From NCBI GenBank assembly GCA_046091665.1, contig JBJTCD010000011.1, positions 1-14,708 on the forward strand: a stretch of DNA of 14,708 nucleotides. The letters are read 5' to 3'. Source of the DNA: CAIUPE01 sp046091665. Lineage in GTDB: Bacteria; Pseudomonadota; Alphaproteobacteria; Rhizobiales; Beijerinckiaceae. Made by a program: the position numbers and the translations under genes. Of the stretch, positions 13,868-14,708 are shown piece by piece. Position 1 is the stretch's first letter, and each line of letters starts with the position of its first letter. The notes under the pieces were generated by a model that saw only the letters and a list, made by a program, of their open reading frames with translations, was not told where the DNA came from and searched no databases.

Positions 13868-14708
13868 TCACATATTGGGGTAATTCGGCCCGCCGCCACC
13901 TTCCGGTGTCACCCATGTGATGTTTTGTGAGGGATCTTTGATGTCGCAGGTCTTACAATGCACGCAGTTCTGCGCATTGATAACGAAACGCGGATCACTC
14001 TTGGCGCTTTCTTGCTGATAGACAACTTCATAAACGCCTGCGGGGCAGTAAAGCCGCGCGGGTTCGCCATACATGGGTAGATTTTTTGCCGTCGGAATTG
14101 AAGCGTCCGTCAAGCGCAGATGCGCCGGTTGATCTTCCTCATGATTGGTTGAAGCCAAAAATACGGAAGACAATTTATCGAAAGAGACAACGCCGTCTGG
14201 CTTCGGATAGCTTATGGGCGTCACGGCCGAGAGCGGCTCAAGCGTCGCGTGATCGGGCTTGCCATGGCCAAGTGTGCCAAAGATCGAGAAACCGAAGAGG
14301 TCATTGGTCCACATGTCGAGCGCACCGAGTCCAATGCCCATCCATGTGCCAAATTTCGACCAGAGCGGTTTTACATTACGTACTTTACGAAGATCGCGAC
14401 CAATCGCCGAGAAACGCCATCCGGCTTCATAATCGCGCAATTCGTCATTCGCGCGCCCTTCTTTAAGCGCGGTGACGATTTGATCAGCAGCCTGAATGCC
14501 GGAGAGTATCGCGTTATGCGATCCTTTGATGCGCGCGATATTCACAAAGCCTGCTGCGCAGCCAATTAAAGCGCCGCCAGGGAAAGTGAGTTTCGGCACC
14601 GATTGCCAACCGCCTTCAGTGATCGCGCGCGCGCCATAGGAGAGACGTTTGCCGCCTTCAAATGTCGGACGGATCATCGGATGTGTTTTGAAACGTTGAA
14701 ACTCATCA
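13868..14708 (-). CDS. Electron transfer flavoprotein-ubiquinone oxidoreductase, C-terminal half
   Basis: ETF-QO is a membrane-associated FAD and [4Fe-4S] protein that passes electrons from ETF (fed by acyl-CoA and other dehydrogenases) to ubiquinone. The frame is open to the right edge, where it reads DEFQRFKTHPMIRPTFEGGK, so the first ATG in the window (14677) is not the start and about half of the usual ~550 residues lie outside. Visible features are ARAITEGGWQSVPKLTFPGG, ALIGCAAGFVNIARIKGSHNA, the quinone/membrane-facing region, and the C-terminal ferredoxin-like cluster site LYCPAGVYE plus NCVHCKTCDIKDPSQNI, giving the four Cys ligands. The terminus TPEGGGGPNYPNM is typical of the family. 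TGA stop at 13868. It is upstream of, and on the same strand as, the TPR gene. Confidence 0.96.
   Translation of the reverse strand, partial: DEFQRFKTHPMIRPTFEGGKRLSYGARAITEGGWQSVPKLTFPGGALIGCAAGFVNIARIKGSHNAILSGIQAADQIVTALKEGRANDELRDYEAGWRFSAIGRDLRKVRNVKPLWSKFGTWMGIGLGALDMWTNDLFGFSIFGTLGHGKPDHATLEPLSAVTPISYPKPDGVVSFDKLSSVFLASTNHEEDQPAHLRLTDASIPTAKNLPMYGEPARLYCPAGVYEVVYQQESAKSDPRFVINAQNCVHCKTCDIKDPSQNITWVTPEGGGGPNYPNM

Noticed and set aside
14086..14569. Overlapping + strand open frames opposite the ETF-QO gene
   Set aside because: They are antisense to a strongly conserved iron-sulfur and FAD protein and carry no independent features.

Overview
The window looks like a chromosomal core-metabolism region of an alphaproteobacterium, probably Rhizobiales-like. 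The reasons are the style of the proteins (an alphaproteobacterial pyruvate phosphate dikinase, the split alpha2beta2 glycyl-tRNA synthetase, ETF-ubiquinone oxidoreductase next to a TPR protein and ispE) and the moderately high GC codon use. Genus cannot be fixed from the sequence. No rRNA, tRNA, insertion sequence, phage gene or CRISPR array was seen, and no gene-free stretch exceeds about 180 bases.

Layout: the left edge carries the C-terminal ~85 % of ppdK on the + strand. Everything else is on the - strand and is transcribed right to left. It begins at the right edge with the C-terminal half of ETF-ubiquinone oxidoreductase (13868-14708), then a secreted or membrane-anchored TPR protein, ispE, glyQ, a small double-CDGSH iron-sulfur protein and glyS. 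Next comes the de novo NAD block: nadA, nadB, an unrelated exported BNR-4 beta-propeller gene, and nadC. nadC and ppdK converge on a short inverted repeat.

How the genes work together: NadB (aspartate to iminoaspartate), NadA (iminoaspartate plus dihydroxyacetone phosphate to quinolinate) and NadC (quinolinate to nicotinate mononucleotide) form the complete aspartate route to NAD. The nadA leader holds a good sigma70-type promoter whose predicted start sits in a perfect TGCTC/GAGCA palindrome. A second copy of the palindrome lies just before the nadA ribosome site, and a GC-rich hairpin lies between them, which suggests repressor control of nadAB. The BNR-4 gene and nadC each appear to have their own promoter, and nadC looks leaderless. 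glyQ and glyS encode the two subunits of glycyl-tRNA synthetase, with the CDGSH gene between them.

Most unusual observation: glyS carries an in-frame insertion of about 45 codons. It consists of two oppositely oriented copies of a CCCTCAT..TGAGC/GAGTCGAA palindromic repeat plus a fragment of a third. The copies differ by compensatory base changes, and the reading frame stays open. It resembles the Rickettsia palindromic elements that insert into protein genes. Other points of interest are the low-GC carbohydrate-active-looking propeller gene splitting nadB from nadC, the twin nadA operators, and a second low-GC divergent segment within glyS.
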